The notes beneath the pieces were generated by a model. The model was not told where the DNA came from. It worked only from the letters and a program-made list of their open reading frames with translations, and did no database searches. Positions 28,589 through 37,723 of a stretch of DNA of 64,000 nt are shown piece by piece. Positions within the stretch are counted from its first letter, which is position 1; the number at the start of each line of letters is the position of its first letter. The stretch covers positions 372,001 through 436,000 of the forward strand of contig NZ_MQVV01000017.1 of NCBI RefSeq assembly GCF_002954355.1, in the 5' to 3' direction. The stretch is from Nonlabens tegetincola. Lineage in GTDB: Bacteria; Bacteroidota; Bacteroidia; Flavobacteriales; Flavobacteriaceae. Made by a program: the position numbers and the translations under genes.

Positions 28589-29272
28589 ATGTCAAACCCT
28601 GTTTTATCTTTAAATGAAGTTGATATTTTTCAACGAGACACTATGATTCTCAAAAACATCAATTTAAATATTGAAAAAGGAGAATTTGTATACCTAATTG
28701 GTAAAACGGGAAGCGGTAAAAGCTCCTTAATGAAAACCTTATACGGTGATCTACCTTTAAAAAAAGGATCTGGTACTATTGTCGATTTTGATTTAGCTCG
28801 CTTGCGCGAAAAAGAAATACCACACCTGCGTCGTAAGCTAGGAGTTGTTTTTCAAGATTTCAAATTACTTACCGATCGCAATATCAATGAAAATTTAAAA
28901 TTTGTGCTCAAAGCAACAGGCTGGAAGGACAAAAAAGCAATGAATGATAAAATTGAAGAGGTCCTTAATAAAGTAGGTATGAAAACCAAGGGTTTTAAAT
29001 ACCCTTATGAAATAAGCGGCGGAGAACAACAACGAGTGGCTATAGCCAGAGCTTTGCTTAATGATCCCGAACTTATCATTGCTGATGAGCCAACCGGTAA
29101 TCTAGATCCACAAACAAGTGTTGAGGTGATGGAAGTTCTACAAACCATAAATAAAAATGGTAATACTATTCTCATGGCCACACATGATTATGCCCTTATT
29201 CTAAAATATCCCTCAAAGACATTGAAATGTGACAATGGGGAAATATTTGAAGTGGTTCAAAAAGCGGTTTAA
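28589..29272 (+). CDS. ftsE: Cell-division ABC ATPase FtsE
   Basis: The 227-residue ABC ATPase has Walker [10 protein letters not shown] (38-46), Q-loop VFQDFKLL, signature SGGEQQR, Walker B LIIADEP and the H-loop ATHDYAL. The FtsE-like features [10 protein letters not shown] and [13 protein letters not shown] support this identity over a generic transporter. FtsE with FtsX controls septal peptidoglycan hydrolases at the inner membrane. No ftsX is adjacent, as is common in this phylum. A glycosyltransferase gene starts 2 bp after its stop. Confidence 0.92.
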   Translation: MSNPVLSLNEVDIFQRDTMILKNINLNIEKGEFVYLIGKTGSGKSSLMKTLYGDLPLKKGSGTIVDFDLARLREKEIPHLRRKLGVVFQDFKLLTDRNINENLKFVLKATGWKDKKAMNDKIEEVLNKVGMKTKGFKYPYEISGGEQQRVAIARALLNDPELIIADEPTGNLDPQTSVEVMEVLQTINKNGNTILMATHDYALILKYPSKTLKCDNGEIFEVVQKAV

Positions 29273-29274
29273 TA

Positions 29275-30135
29275 TTGAAAATTACCATAGGAATACCAAC
29301 CTTCAATGATGATCCTAATAGATTAATTGATCAATTAGTACGTTATTACAGCAATGATATTCATGAAATTATCATTTATAACGATGCATCTACTATTCCT
29401 ATAAATGTAAGCTCACACAAACTAGTAACCTATTTAAACGGCATTCAAAATATAGGTGATGTAGAAAGCCGTAGAAAAATAGCAGAAGCTGCCACTACCG
29501 ATTGGATTTTATTTATTGATGCAGATGTAGAAATACCAACCATTAATTTCACAAGCTCGTTCCTCGTTCATCTTGATAAATTTGAATTAGTATACGCTAC
29601 GGTAGCTTACCAAGAGACCCTTAATAATCCCAACCATTCTTTAAGATGGAAATATGGTATTTCAAGAGAACAGCGTAAACCTAGTAATAATTATGAAATC
29701 TATAAATACTTCGTTTCTGCTTGTTTCATTATTCAAAAAAAGCAGTTCTTAGATATTTCTAAAAATGTACCTAAGGGTTATGGGCTAGATATCTGGCTCG
29801 CCAAACGATTTAGAGAAGAGCAAATTAAAATCAAACATGCTTCCACTCGCATTATACATTTAGGCTTAGAAGAAAACACGATTTTCTATAACAAGTCCAT
29901 TGAAGGAATTAAAAACACCGCTTTACAATATAAAAATGGTCAACTGGATGGAGCATCTAGACCGGTCATAACTCTTTATGAACGGATTAACTCATTAGGT
30001 CTAAGCAGCGTTTTCACAAGCGTGGTTACAATTTTTAAACCTAGATTAGAACAAAATATTCTAGGAAAAAATCCTAATCTTAGGTTTTTTGACATTTTAA
30101 AATTATACTATTTTATAAAGTCAATAAAAGCATGA
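29275..30135 (+). CDS. Family 2 glycosyltransferase with TTG start
   Basis: The 286-residue GT-A protein begins KITIGIPTFNDDPNRLI after the start, and has the metal-binding ILFIDADVE motif. The only usable start is TTG 29275, two bases after the ftsE stop; no in-frame ATG occurs until well inside the fold. This points to translational coupling with ftsE. It overlaps the next GT2 gene by 4 bp (ATGA). The acceptor is unknown, and envelope polysaccharide assembly is inferred from the cluster. Confidence 0.88.
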   Translation: MKITIGIPTFNDDPNRLIDQLVRYYSNDIHEIIIYNDASTIPINVSSHKLVTYLNGIQNIGDVESRRKIAEAATTDWILFIDADVEIPTINFTSSFLVHLDKFELVYATVAYQETLNNPNHSLRWKYGISREQRKPSNNYEIYKYFVSACFIIQKKQFLDISKNVPKGYGLDIWLAKRFREEQIKIKHASTRIIHLGLEENTIFYNKSIEGIKNTALQYKNGQLDGASRPVITLYERINSLGLSSVFTSVVTIFKPRLEQNILGKNPNLRFFDILKLYYFIKSIKA

Positions 30136-31031
30136 ATTGGATAGTTGCAATACCACTTTATAACAAATCTAGCACGATAGAAAGGTGTTTAAAAAGTGTA
30201 TTATCTCAAAGTCTAACAGAATTTGACTTGTTGATAGTCAATGATGGCAGCACCGATAATAGTCTTGCGATCGTTGAAGAACGTTTTTCCGATTCACGAA
30301 TTAATATCGTAACTACAACTAATAAAGGTGTAAGCAATGCAAGAAATATCGCTATTGACTATGCTGTTGATCATGAACACCAGTATATCGCCTTTTTAGA
30401 TGCAGATGATTATTGGGAAAACAATCACTTGGAACTTCTGGATCAGCTTTTTAAGCAGTATGAAGACATTCAAGTTGTCGCGAGTAATTATATCACTCAC
30501 TTTAACAACTATGTAAAATCAAATGTTTTTTCAAAACCCGTAGAAACAACACAAATTCTAGAGGATTTGTTTACTTACTCATTTAAAAGTTTTCCTTTGA
30601 GTAGTTCTAGCTTTGCCTGTAATGTTGAAGTTTTTGAGAAAACAGGTAACTACAATACACAGCTCACTCATGGTGAGGATACAGAATTATTTATTCGTCT
30701 AGGAAAACTCTATAAAATTGGCTTTAACACCTCGGTTACAGTTCACATAGACAGAACCTTATCAGGAAGCTCGTCTATTGCAATAAAAGACAGAAAGTAC
30801 CCAGAATTCATCCATTTAGATGATAGTAATAACTTACCCTTGCATGCTTTTATTCAAACCAATCTTTGGCGCATTGCTATAGAACACAAAATGTATGGGC
30901 AATCTGATTCCTTTGAAGAGATCAAAAAGAAAATTGATAAAAACTCGCTTACCGTAAAGCAATTATTTCTACTAAATTTACCTGGTAAATTACTTTACTA
31001 CTTACATCAATTTAAAACAAGAAAAGACTAG
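30132..31031 (+). CDS. Family 2 glycosyltransferase
   Basis: The 299-residue GT-A protein starts WIVAIPLYNKSSTIERCLKS, with NDGSTDNS, SNARNIAIDYA and the DxD motif FLDADDYWENNH, then GEDTELFIRLGK as the likely acceptor-side acidic motif. It is a textbook GT2 domain with a short C-terminal helical part. Its ATG overlaps the stop of the previous GT gene (ATGA), so the two are coupled. It converges on the FdtA-type gene with only 11 bp between them and no visible terminator. Confidence 0.92.
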   Translation: MNWIVAIPLYNKSSTIERCLKSVLSQSLTEFDLLIVNDGSTDNSLAIVEERFSDSRINIVTTTNKGVSNARNIAIDYAVDHEHQYIAFLDADDYWENNHLELLDQLFKQYEDIQVVASNYITHFNNYVKSNVFSKPVETTQILEDLFTYSFKSFPLSSSSFACNVEVFEKTGNYNTQLTHGEDTELFIRLGKLYKIGFNTSVTVHIDRTLSGSSSIAIKDRKYPEFIHLDDSNNLPLHAFIQTNLWRIAIEHKMYGQSDSFEEIKKKIDKNSLTVKQLFLLNLPGKLLYYLHQFKTRKD

Positions 31032-31042
31032 TATTCATATAA

Positions 31043-31444
31043 CTAGCTATCACCTGTAACAGCTTTGACGAAGTCTTTTTTTACTCTTATGTAATCTGAC
31101 TCACTATACTCATGCGAGGCAAGCACCAGGCACATAGAACCACTCGAAAAATCTTTAAGTTCTCGCCACATCATGGTAGGAATTAAAAGTCCTTTATCTG
31201 GTTTGTTTAAAACAACCTCTTGAGTAGTTTTACCATCAAATAAAGTAACAGTAAAGCTACCACTTACTGCAATCAACAATTCCAAACATTCTTTATGCGC
31301 GTGTCCACCGCGGTATGAATCACTAGGAACATCATACAAGTAATAAACCCTATTTATTTTATAAGGAATAGAGTCTTTTTCAATCACCGCTAGATTTCCT
31401 CTAGGGTCAGTTATTTTTGGTATGTCTAATATTTCTAACTTCAT
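31043..31444 (-). CDS. FdtA/WxcM-like cupin, dTDP-sugar 3,4-ketoisomerase family
   Basis: The 133-residue single cupin has DPRGNLAVIEK, VYYLYDVPSDSYRGGHAHKE and LIPTMMWRELKDFS. The HAH pair (His48, His50) is the catalytic feature of the FdtA/QdtA branch, which converts dTDP-4-keto-6-deoxyglucose to the 3-keto isomer on the way to 3-amino-sugars. The aminotransferase and acetyltransferase that normally follow are not in this window. It ends at 31444, where the upstream GT2 gene ends, with a one-base overlap, so the two are coupled. Confidence 0.87.
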   Translation of the reverse strand: MKLEILDIPKITDPRGNLAVIEKDSIPYKINRVYYLYDVPSDSYRGGHAHKECLELLIAVSGSFTVTLFDGKTTQEVVLNKPDKGLLIPTMMWRELKDFSSGSMCLVLASHEYSESDYIRVKKDFVKAVTGDS

Positions 31445-32253
31445 TACTTGGATGATTTAAGATAGGCATGGGCTCCTTGAACAAACACCTGATACTTTTT
31501 GAGTAACACAGGCAAATTAACAACATATCCCTTACGTAGTAAGAAAAACATATATTTCAATGCCATTAATTTAACCGGTCGATTATCAAACGCAGCTAAA
31601 GCACCTCTTGCCTTTATAACCCTATCTGTGACAACCATGTCACTACTTGTTGTTTTAGGATGCTTAACAACGAACTTGGGATCAGACATCAACGAGACAC
31701 CTTTATCTAGAGCCTCTTTTAAGAATATATAATTCTCTGAATCTTCAAACGCACTTCCTAGACCAAATCTTTCATCATAACTCAACTTATTGATAATCTC
31801 TTTATGCTTGAAAGTGATTTCTGGAGAAAGCACTTTTCTTATACTTTTCCTATCATGTAGTTTACTCACATCACCCAGCGTATAATACGGCTCATTATTA
31901 TCACTCCTTGTCTTAAAAGTTATTATAGCTGTATTCTTTGTGTTATGCGACTCAATGACTGATTCAATTGCGCCTGGCAATAGCTGTACGTCATCATCTA
32001 GAATCCAACACAAGGGTTTACTTGCATTTTGAATTGCTATATTCCTACTGCGAGATAATCCTAATTGCGCATCATTGATTACTTGAATGTTGGAACATTC
32101 ACCTTCCAAAACTACCGTACCTTGATTGACAATAATGATATTCTCAGTAATTTCACTTATTGGCTTTGAAAAAATACGTTCCAAAAAACTAAGATCACCG
32201 CGATTCATAGTCGCAATGAGAATCTCTAAATCATCAATGGTGTATCTATTCAA
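31444..32253 (-). CDS. Glycosyltransferase family A (GT2-like) protein
   Basis: The 269-residue product has a GT-A-like core with DLEILIATMNRGDLSFLE, VNQGTV, GLSRSRNIAIQNA and the acidic motif WILDDDVQLLPGA. A C-terminal part with a hydrophobic segment (LMALKYMFFLL) suggests membrane association. It is transcribed together with the ketoisomerase gene. A TATCTTTG box (minus of 32271-32278) lies 17 nt upstream in the 32-bp divergent gap shared with the next glycosyltransferase gene. Confidence 0.87.
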   Translation of the reverse strand: MNRYTIDDLEILIATMNRGDLSFLERIFSKPISEITENIIIVNQGTVVLEGECSNIQVINDAQLGLSRSRNIAIQNASKPLCWILDDDVQLLPGAIESVIESHNTKNTAIITFKTRSDNNEPYYTLGDVSKLHDRKSIRKVLSPEITFKHKEIINKLSYDERFGLGSAFEDSENYIFLKEALDKGVSLMSDPKFVVKHPKTTSSDMVVTDRVIKARGALAAFDNRPVKLMALKYMFFLLRKGYVVNLPVLLKKYQVFVQGAHAYLKSSK

Positions 32254-32285
32254 GCGTGTTATCTTTACCTCAAAGATAGTTTTTT

Positions 32286-33422
32286 ATGCGCATCTTACTC
32301 ATAGGCGAGTACAGTGGTTACCACAACGCCCTTAAACACGGTTTACAATCTCTAGGTCACGAGGTTGTCATTGCTGGTGATGGTGATGGGTTTAAAAAAT
32401 TTCCCGTAGACGTCGACTTAGGTAGCGATTATTTTAGGCGCAATTGGTTTAGAGAAAAGATAAAAGTAGCGTGGTGGAAACTTACTGGTAACAATCTAGA
32501 AGACTATTTGAGATTAGCTCGCTTTCGCGAAAGCGAAAAAAAACTAGCAAATTTTGATATAATTCAATTCATCAATTCAAACGCATTAGGTTGTGCACCC
32601 AACATAGAATGGCAAATGATGCAACGATTACTGGAAAACAACAGTAAGGTTTTTTTAATTGCCTGTGGTGATGATTGTGAATACAGCAACTACCTAGTAA
32701 ACCAACATAAAGGCTATTCAATTCTTAAGGCAGCCGAAAATGCTCCAACAGGAAAAGCAGTTCTTGATCACACCTACAAATATTTGGATAAAGGATACCG
32801 CGATAATTATAACAAATTGATGAAGCGTTGTGTGAATATCGTTCCCAGTAATACGGACTATGCCATGGCACTCACTGATCAAAATAAGGCAACTAGTATC
32901 ATTGCTGCTCCTGTAGTCGTTGAAAATATCCCAGACGAGATAAACCACGATCTTAGTGTGATTGAAATATTTATGGGTATAAATCGAGGTAATTACTGGA
33001 AAAAAGGTATTAATTATTTTGAGAAAGCTCTAGAGATTGTAAAAGAGAAATACAAGAGTAAAGTGAATATTACCATTGCTGAAGATTTACCCTATACCGA
33101 TTACATTACCAGCTATAAAAAAGCACATATTTTATTGGATCAAGTACTATGCTTTGATCAAGGATACAACGCCTTGCAAGCCATGTTACGAGGCAAAGTT
33201 GTTTTTGCAGGTGCAGGTGAACCCTATTTTAAATTTCATAACATTGATAAAATTCCTGTTATCGACGCAACGCCAGATGTGATGGATATTGTAGATAAAC
33301 TGAGCGAACTTATAGAAAATCCCAGCACCATAATTGAACTAGGTAAAGAAGCTAGAAAACACGTCATTCACTATCACGATGCGGTAAAAATAGCTAGACA
33401 ATTTGAGCATCTCTATAAATAA
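32286..33422 (+). CDS. Glycosyltransferase-like protein (GT-B type)
   Basis: The 378-residue protein starts MRILLIGEYSGYHNALKHGL, a GT-B N-terminal Rossmann start. In the C-terminal half it has the family-4-like pattern DQVLCFDQGYNALQAMLRGK followed by VFAGAGEPYFKF. It lacks a clear EX7E signature, so the subfamily is uncertain. It is divergent from the GT2/ketoisomerase pair and probably belongs to the same glycan locus. Palindrome copy 8 lies in the region coding RFRESEK in the N-terminal domain. Confidence 0.78.
   Translation: MRILLIGEYSGYHNALKHGLQSLGHEVVIAGDGDGFKKFPVDVDLGSDYFRRNWFREKIKVAWWKLTGNNLEDYLRLARFRESEKKLANFDIIQFINSNALGCAPNIEWQMMQRLLENNSKVFLIACGDDCEYSNYLVNQHKGYSILKAAENAPTGKAVLDHTYKYLDKGYRDNYNKLMKRCVNIVPSNTDYAMALTDQNKATSIIAAPVVVENIPDEINHDLSVIEIFMGINRGNYWKKGINYFEKALEIVKEKYKSKVNITIAEDLPYTDYITSYKKAHILLDQVLCFDQGYNALQAMLRGKVVFAGAGEPYFKFHNIDKIPVIDATPDVMDIVDKLSELIENPSTIIELGKEARKHVIHYHDAVKIARQFEHLYK
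32520..32535. repeat. Palindrome copy 8, inside GT gene
   Basis: This exact copy is read as RFRESE, a different frame from the AFAKA copies. Confidence 0.95.
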
Positions 33423-33544
33423 TGAGGTAAACAACCATGCTCTTCTTACATATAATCGAAAGGCACTAGGTTATTAATAAGATACGTTGATTAAAAAACT
33501 GATAATGAATTGGTAGAGTTTAATCAACTTATTTTGAGGATAGA

Positions 33545-33832
33545 TTATTTATTTTTCCACTGTATATCGATACCTGAAAAATCTGCTTTGGCTTGTTCTT
33601 TAGCTTGTGAAGGAATCATAAATTCAAACTCTACATTCACTTCTAGACCATCATCCAGGTAGAACAGCATAGTTTCTTCACCTTCATAGTCACATATGAC
33701 CAAAGCATGAACTTCTTTTACGGTAAAAAACTCTGGATCTTTGTATTCCTGAGGTTCAACAAACTCAAAATAGTGAAGAACTCGTGCTCCTTTAAAAAAT
33801 TCTATCTGTGGCAAATACAAGTCTTTTTCCAT
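33545..33832 (-). CDS. Small conserved protein of unknown function
   Basis: The 95-residue acidic protein (LYLPQIEFFKGARVLHYF, EVHALVICDYEGEETMLFYL) is probably a compact beta fold without signal peptide or membrane segment. I do not recognise the family. A TATTTTTG box (minus of 33837-33844) ends 4 nt upstream of the ATG, with a TTG on the minus strand (33867-33869) 22 nt further up. This suggests a leaderless or near-leaderless transcript. Confidence 0.7.
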   Translation of the reverse strand: MEKDLYLPQIEFFKGARVLHYFEFVEPQEYKDPEFFTVKEVHALVICDYEGEETMLFYLDDGLEVNVEFEFMIPSQAKEQAKADFSGIDIQWKNK

Positions 33833-33836
33833 GTTG

Positions 33837-33869
33837 CAAAAATAAATCTTTCTATAAGGGTTTTATCAA
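33837..33869 (-). promoter_or_regulatory. Candidate promoter TTG-N22-TATTTTTG
   Basis: On the minus strand, TTG (33867-33869) and TATTTTTG (33837-33844) are 22 nt apart. The -7 box ends 4 nt before the start codon of the 95-residue gene. Confidence 0.5.
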
Positions 33870-33880
33870 GATGATTAAAT

Positions 33881-33912
33881 AAAAAACCACCTCAGTACTC
33901 AGGTGGTTTTTT
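33881..33912. terminator. Terminator of the lipoyl E2 gene
   Basis: A 12-bp stem AAAAAACCACCT / AGGTGGTTTTTT with an 8-nt loop lies 26 bp beyond the stop of the 2-oxo acid dehydrogenase E2 gene on the minus strand. Confidence 0.85.
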
Positions 33913-33938
33913 AAAGTCTAACTATTATTTTCAAGAAC

Positions 33939-35285
33939 TTAAATAGTTCTATTAGGATCAAAACTTTCTAGTAGCTGGGCCACTCGTTGCACAAACTGTC
34001 CACCTAGAGCTCCATTTACTACTCTATGGTCATAACTGTGAGACAAGAACATTTTCATTCTTATACCTATAAAATCACCATCTGGAGTTTCTATTACTGC
34101 CGGCACTTTTCTAATCGCACCTAGTGCTAGGATACCAACTTGTGGTTGGTTAATGATTGGTGTTCCTAATACAGAACCAAAGGTACCAACATTAGTCACC
34201 GTATAGGTACCACCTTGTGTATCGTCTGGTTTTAATTTACCATTTCTAGCTCTATTTGCAAGATCGTTAACCGATTTTGCCATTCCGACCAAATTAAGTT
34301 GGTCTGCATTTTTGATTACCGGAACAATAAGGTTTCCATCTGGTAAAGCAGCTGCCATACCTAGGTTAACGTTCTTCCTTTTTATTATTTTATCACCATC
34401 AACTGATATGTTCATCATTGGAAATTCCTTAAGAGCTGTTGCTACAGCTTCCATAAAGATTGGTGTAAAGGTTAAATTCTCGCCTTCTCTAGCTTTGAAA
34501 GCATCCTTATTCTTTTTACGCCAGTTCCATATTGTGGTTACATCTGCCTCTATAAAACTTTGTACGTGTGCACTAGTTTGCACACTAGCTATCATGTGAT
34601 GAGAGATTAGTTTACCCATTCTACTCATTTCAATGATCTCATCTTCTCCATTGACTGATACTGGAGCAGCCTTAACTGGAGCAGCAGCAGCAGGTTTTGA
34701 AGCTGCAGCTGTTGTAGCTGCTGCAGGTGCTGGAGCTGTTTTACCAGCTTTTTTATCTTCTACGTAAGCTAGGATATCGTTTTTAGTAACGCGTCCATCC
34801 TTTCCTGTCCCATTAATAGCCTCTAATTCTTCTAGTGAAATGTTCTCCTCTTTGGCAATATTCTTAACAAGCGGAGAGTAAAATGAATCGCTGTTTGCGT
34901 AGTCGTTATCCACTTTACCAGCGGTAGCCATTCCTTTATCAACTTGCGCTGTAGCGGCTTTTACAGCCTCAACAGGTTGTGCAGTTGCCTCGGCCGGCGT
35001 TGAATCGTTACTAGAGGATGATGCAGCGTCTGTAGCTGAATCTCCGTCAGTTTCTATGATCGCAATAGTTTGTCCTACTTGAACTACATCATCTACTTGA
35101 AATAGGATTTCTTTAAGAACACCATCTACCTCACTAGGCACTTCACTATCTACCTTGTCGGTAGCTATTTCTAGTACAGGTTCATCCATTTCTATGGTGT
35201 CACCTACATTTTTAAGCCATGTGGTTATGGTAGCTTCTGCTACCGATTCTCCCATTTTAGGTAATTTTAATTCAAATGTTGCCAT
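33939..35285 (-). CDS. 2-oxo acid dehydrogenase E2 (lipoamide acyltransferase)
   Basis: The 448-residue product has one N-terminal lipoyl domain with the lipoylated Lys44 in ATDKVDSEVP. An Ala/Ser/Pro-rich linker, a peripheral-subunit-binding domain (about 130-170) with SPLVKNIAKEENISLEEL, and a second Ala/Pro linker follow. The acyltransferase core ends in the catalytic HSYDHRVVNGALGG. A single lipoyl domain and this core suggest a branched-chain 2-oxo acid or 2-oxoglutarate type E2; which one cannot be fixed because E1 and E3 genes are not nearby. It acts in the cytosolic multienzyme complex. Confidence 0.9.
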   Translation of the reverse strand: MATFELKLPKMGESVAEATITTWLKNVGDTIEMDEPVLEIATDKVDSEVPSEVDGVLKEILFQVDDVVQVGQTIAIIETDGDSATDAASSSSNDSTPAEATAQPVEAVKAATAQVDKGMATAGKVDNDYANSDSFYSPLVKNIAKEENISLEELEAINGTGKDGRVTKNDILAYVEDKKAGKTAPAPAAATTAAASKPAAAAPVKAAPVSVNGEDEIIEMSRMGKLISHHMIASVQTSAHVQSFIEADVTTIWNWRKKNKDAFKAREGENLTFTPIFMEAVATALKEFPMMNISVDGDKIIKRKNVNLGMAAALPDGNLIVPVIKNADQLNLVGMAKSVNDLANRARNGKLKPDDTQGGTYTVTNVGTFGSVLGTPIINQPQVGILALGAIRKVPAVIETPDGDFIGIRMKMFLSHSYDHRVVNGALGGQFVQRVAQLLESFDPNRTI

Positions 35286-35419
35286 GATTTTACAGCTACT
35301 ATAACGTTTTCAATTAGTTTACAAAAGTAAGCAATTAAATAGAGCGTTTAGTGTATTCACAACAAATTAAGAATTCGATAAGTATCAATTACGATATTCT
35401 CAATAAATCAAGATTAATT

Positions 35420-36508
35420 TTAAAATATTTCTATTTTTCCTTGACTGTTTTTGTCGTCACTTCCTACCGCTGTACTCCTATCCAAACTTAAAAATCTATA
35501 CAAGAATGACCTAGGGTTATCTTTCATGTAGCGAAGGACATCTTCTATCAACAAGGAATTAATGTCCCAATATAACGCAGTATTGCTACAAGAAGTCGCA
35601 GGCAATGTATCCATAGAACACACCTCATCAAAACTAGACAACCCTTTATTAACCTGATTTGTCACCAGAATCTTTTTCTTAATTTTTGGATTAGGCTGAG
35701 TATTTTTTATAGGCTTAATGGATAAAACTTTTACTGCTATTTTAACAACCAGCTTTTCAAGTAAATTGCGTTTGAAATATTTGTCGTAAAACAATTCCAT
35801 CGCGCCGTAAAAGCGCTTTAGGTATTTTTTATCCTTTACAGTACTCTCACCTTTAAAATGAACAACGAGAGCGTCACCTAAATAATAATTTTGCAAATTA
35901 TTGGTTAATGCGGTGTATGACAGATCTATATCCTCGCCATACATAAAATATCGTTCATCAAATCCTCCTAAATCTTGGTAAACTTTCTTCCTACAAAACA
36001 TAAAGGCTCCTACCAGGATCTCAACAGGACCTCTTGAATCTTTATCAATATCATTGAAATAATACTTGTCGTCGTGGCCTAAAAATTTTGCTCTTGCAAC
36101 TTTTGGAGTAGGTAAATGCCTTTTGCTTTCTGGTAAAAAGGTGCCTGATCCATCAATGAGTTGAGTCCCTACAACTCCTAAATTTGAGTTCGCTTTCGCG
36201 AAAGCGAGACAATTCAAAAACACATTTTCACCAACTATGGTATCGGGATTGAGAATACATAAGTAAGTACCACGAGCTTGTTTAACGGCTAGATTATTTC
36301 CTTTGGAAAAACCATAGTTTGAGCCAAAAGGTAATAAGGTTACCTGCGGATATTTTTCTCTAACCAGTTGAACACTATCGTCAGTAGAACAGTTATCAGC
36401 GACTATAATCTCACTAGAAATTTTTTGTGTAGCTCTTATGACACTATCCAAACATAAGCGTAAGAACGGTGCTGCATTATAATTGAGAATTACTACACTT
36501 AATTCCAT
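35420..36508 (-). CDS. Family 2 glycosyltransferase (rhamnosyltransferase-like)
   Basis: The 362-residue protein has VVILNYNAAPFLRLCLDSV, ADNCSTDDSV, GFSKGNNLAVKQA, ILNPDTIVGENVF and the ERYFMYGEDIDLSYT motif, which together match the WbbL-type rhamnosyltransferase branch of GT2. The C-terminal 120 residues are a less typical extension. The gene starts one base after the recR stop and so extends the DUF1599-recR operon, an odd pairing of DNA repair with glycan synthesis that probably reflects read-through. Palindrome copy 9 encodes AFAKA here. Confidence 0.9.
   Translation of the reverse strand: MELSVVILNYNAAPFLRLCLDSVIRATQKISSEIIVADNCSTDDSVQLVREKYPQVTLLPFGSNYGFSKGNNLAVKQARGTYLCILNPDTIVGENVFLNCLAFAKANSNLGVVGTQLIDGSGTFLPESKRHLPTPKVARAKFLGHDDKYYFNDIDKDSRGPVEILVGAFMFCRKKVYQDLGGFDERYFMYGEDIDLSYTALTNNLQNYYLGDALVVHFKGESTVKDKKYLKRFYGAMELFYDKYFKRNLLEKLVVKIAVKVLSIKPIKNTQPNPKIKKKILVTNQVNKGLSSFDEVCSMDTLPATSCSNTALYWDINSLLIEDVLRYMKDNPRSFLYRFLSLDRSTAVGSDDKNSQGKIEIF
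36191..36206. repeat. Palindrome copy 9, inside GT2 gene
   Basis: This exact copy is read as LAFAKAN in the helix after the ILNPDT motif. Confidence 0.95.
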
Positions 36509-37126
36509 CTAGCTTTTCATAGAGTTTTCATAGGGCACTCGATGCAATATACTGCGACCTAGGGTAACCTCATCGGCAAATTCTAACTCGTCTCCTACTG
36601 CGATACCACGTGCAATGGTTGATGTATTCACATCTAGATCTGACAGTTGTTTGTAGATATAAAAATTAGTAGTATCTCCTTCAATAGTAGGACTAAGCGC
36701 AAAAATAAGCTCCTGAATTCCTTCTTCTTTTACACGGTTAATCAAGCTAGGAATATTAAGATCTTGCGGTCCTACACCATCCATGGGGCTTATTTTACCA
36801 CCTAAAACATGATATAAACCTTTATACTGACTAGTGTTTTCTATGGCCATTACGTCGCGTATATCTTCTACCACGCAAACTAAGTTTTGATCACGATTAT
36901 GACTAATACAAATTTCACAAAGGTCGTTGTCACTTACATTGTGACACTTTTTACAAAATTTGAGGTCGTTGCGCATACTCAATAAGGATTGAGCGAGCGC
37001 ATCGGTCTGTTGTTCTGGCTGTCGCATTAAGTGCAGGACTAAACGTAGTGCTGTTCTCTTACCTATTCCAGGTAATTGAGACACTTGGTTAACAGCCTCT
37101 TCTAATATTTTTGATGAGAAATTCAT
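36509..37126 (-). CDS. recR: Recombination mediator RecR
   Basis: RecR works with RecF/RecO in loading RecA at gaps. The 205-residue product has the N-terminal helix-hairpin-helix ([17 protein letters not shown]), the zinc cluster C58-x2-C61-x8-C70-x2-C73, and a TOPRIM domain with [12 protein letters not shown] and the [16 protein letters not shown] signature. It is full length. It lies 3 bp after the DUF1599 gene and directly before a glycosyltransferase gene, forming a three-gene operon. Confidence 0.97.
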   Translation of the reverse strand: MNFSSKILEEAVNQVSQLPGIGKRTALRLVLHLMRQPEQQTDALAQSLLSMRNDLKFCKKCHNVSDNDLCEICISHNRDQNLVCVVEDIRDVMAIENTSQYKGLYHVLGGKISPMDGVGPQDLNIPSLINRVKEEGIQELIFALSPTIEGDTTNFYIYKQLSDLDVNTSTIARGIAVGDELEFADEVTLGRSILHRVPYENSMKS

Positions 37127-37129
37127 GTA

Positions 37130-37669
37130 TTATGAGTCTCCTAAATGTATCATAGCAAACACAGAATAATTGATCATATCTTGATAATTAGCATCCAGAC
37201 CTTCAGAAACAAGGGTTTTACCTTTATTATCCTCAATTTGCTTTACTCGTAACAGTTTTTGCAGTATGAGGTCGGTAAGCGAGCTTACTCTCATATCACG
37301 CCATGCCTCACCATAATCGTGATTTTTGTCCATCATTAATTGTTTAGTAATTGAAGCATGATGATCGTAAAGCTCTAGTGCCTGTTCCAGATTTAAGTCT
37401 GGTTGATCCACTACACCTTTGTCTAATTGCACGAGCGCCATTAATGAATAATTGATAATTCCAATAAACTCACTTTCTTGACCTTCGTCAATTTTTGATT
37501 CGGTTAATGTTTGCAAGCCTCTTATACGTTGCGCTTTGATAAAAATTTGATCAGTAAGCGATGGAAGCCTGAGAATGCGCCACGCAGCTCCATAATCTTT
37601 CATTTTATTAGAAAACAACTCGCGACATTGTGCGATAACGGCATCGTATTGCTTACTTGTATCTGACAT
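37130..37669 (-). CDS. DUF1599 family protein (internally duplicated)
   Basis: The 179-residue product consists of two homologous halves. Each has a helix ending in K-x-D/H-DYG-x-AWR followed by R-x-x-SLTD and an RI/VK-type helix (residues 20-50 and 113-143). The DYG-AW-R element repeated twice is the hallmark of DUF1599. The family looks all-helical, somewhat like nucleotide pyrophosphohydrolase-type helical folds, but no activity is established to my knowledge. It is first in the operon with recR and shares a 54-bp divergent region with folP. Confidence 0.88.
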   Translation of the reverse strand: MSDTSKQYDAVIAQCRELFSNKMKDYGAAWRILRLPSLTDQIFIKAQRIRGLQTLTESKIDEGQESEFIGIINYSLMALVQLDKGVVDQPDLNLEQALELYDHHASITKQLMMDKNHDYGEAWRDMRVSSLTDLILQKLLRVKQIEDNKGKTLVSEGLDANYQDMINYSVFAMIHLGDS

Positions 37670-37684
37670 AAAGGTTTAAATTTG
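37657..37684 (+). promoter_or_regulatory. Promoter for folP: TTG-N17-TAAATTTG
   Basis: TTG at 37657-37659 and TAAATTTG at 37677-37684 with a 17-nt spacer fit the Bacteroidota consensus. The box ends 39 nt upstream of the folP ATG. The -33 element overlaps the first codons of the divergent DUF1599 gene. Confidence 0.65.
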
Positions 37685-37723
37685 GTGTAAATTTAGTTTC
37701 AATTTTTCACATAACCCTATTTC

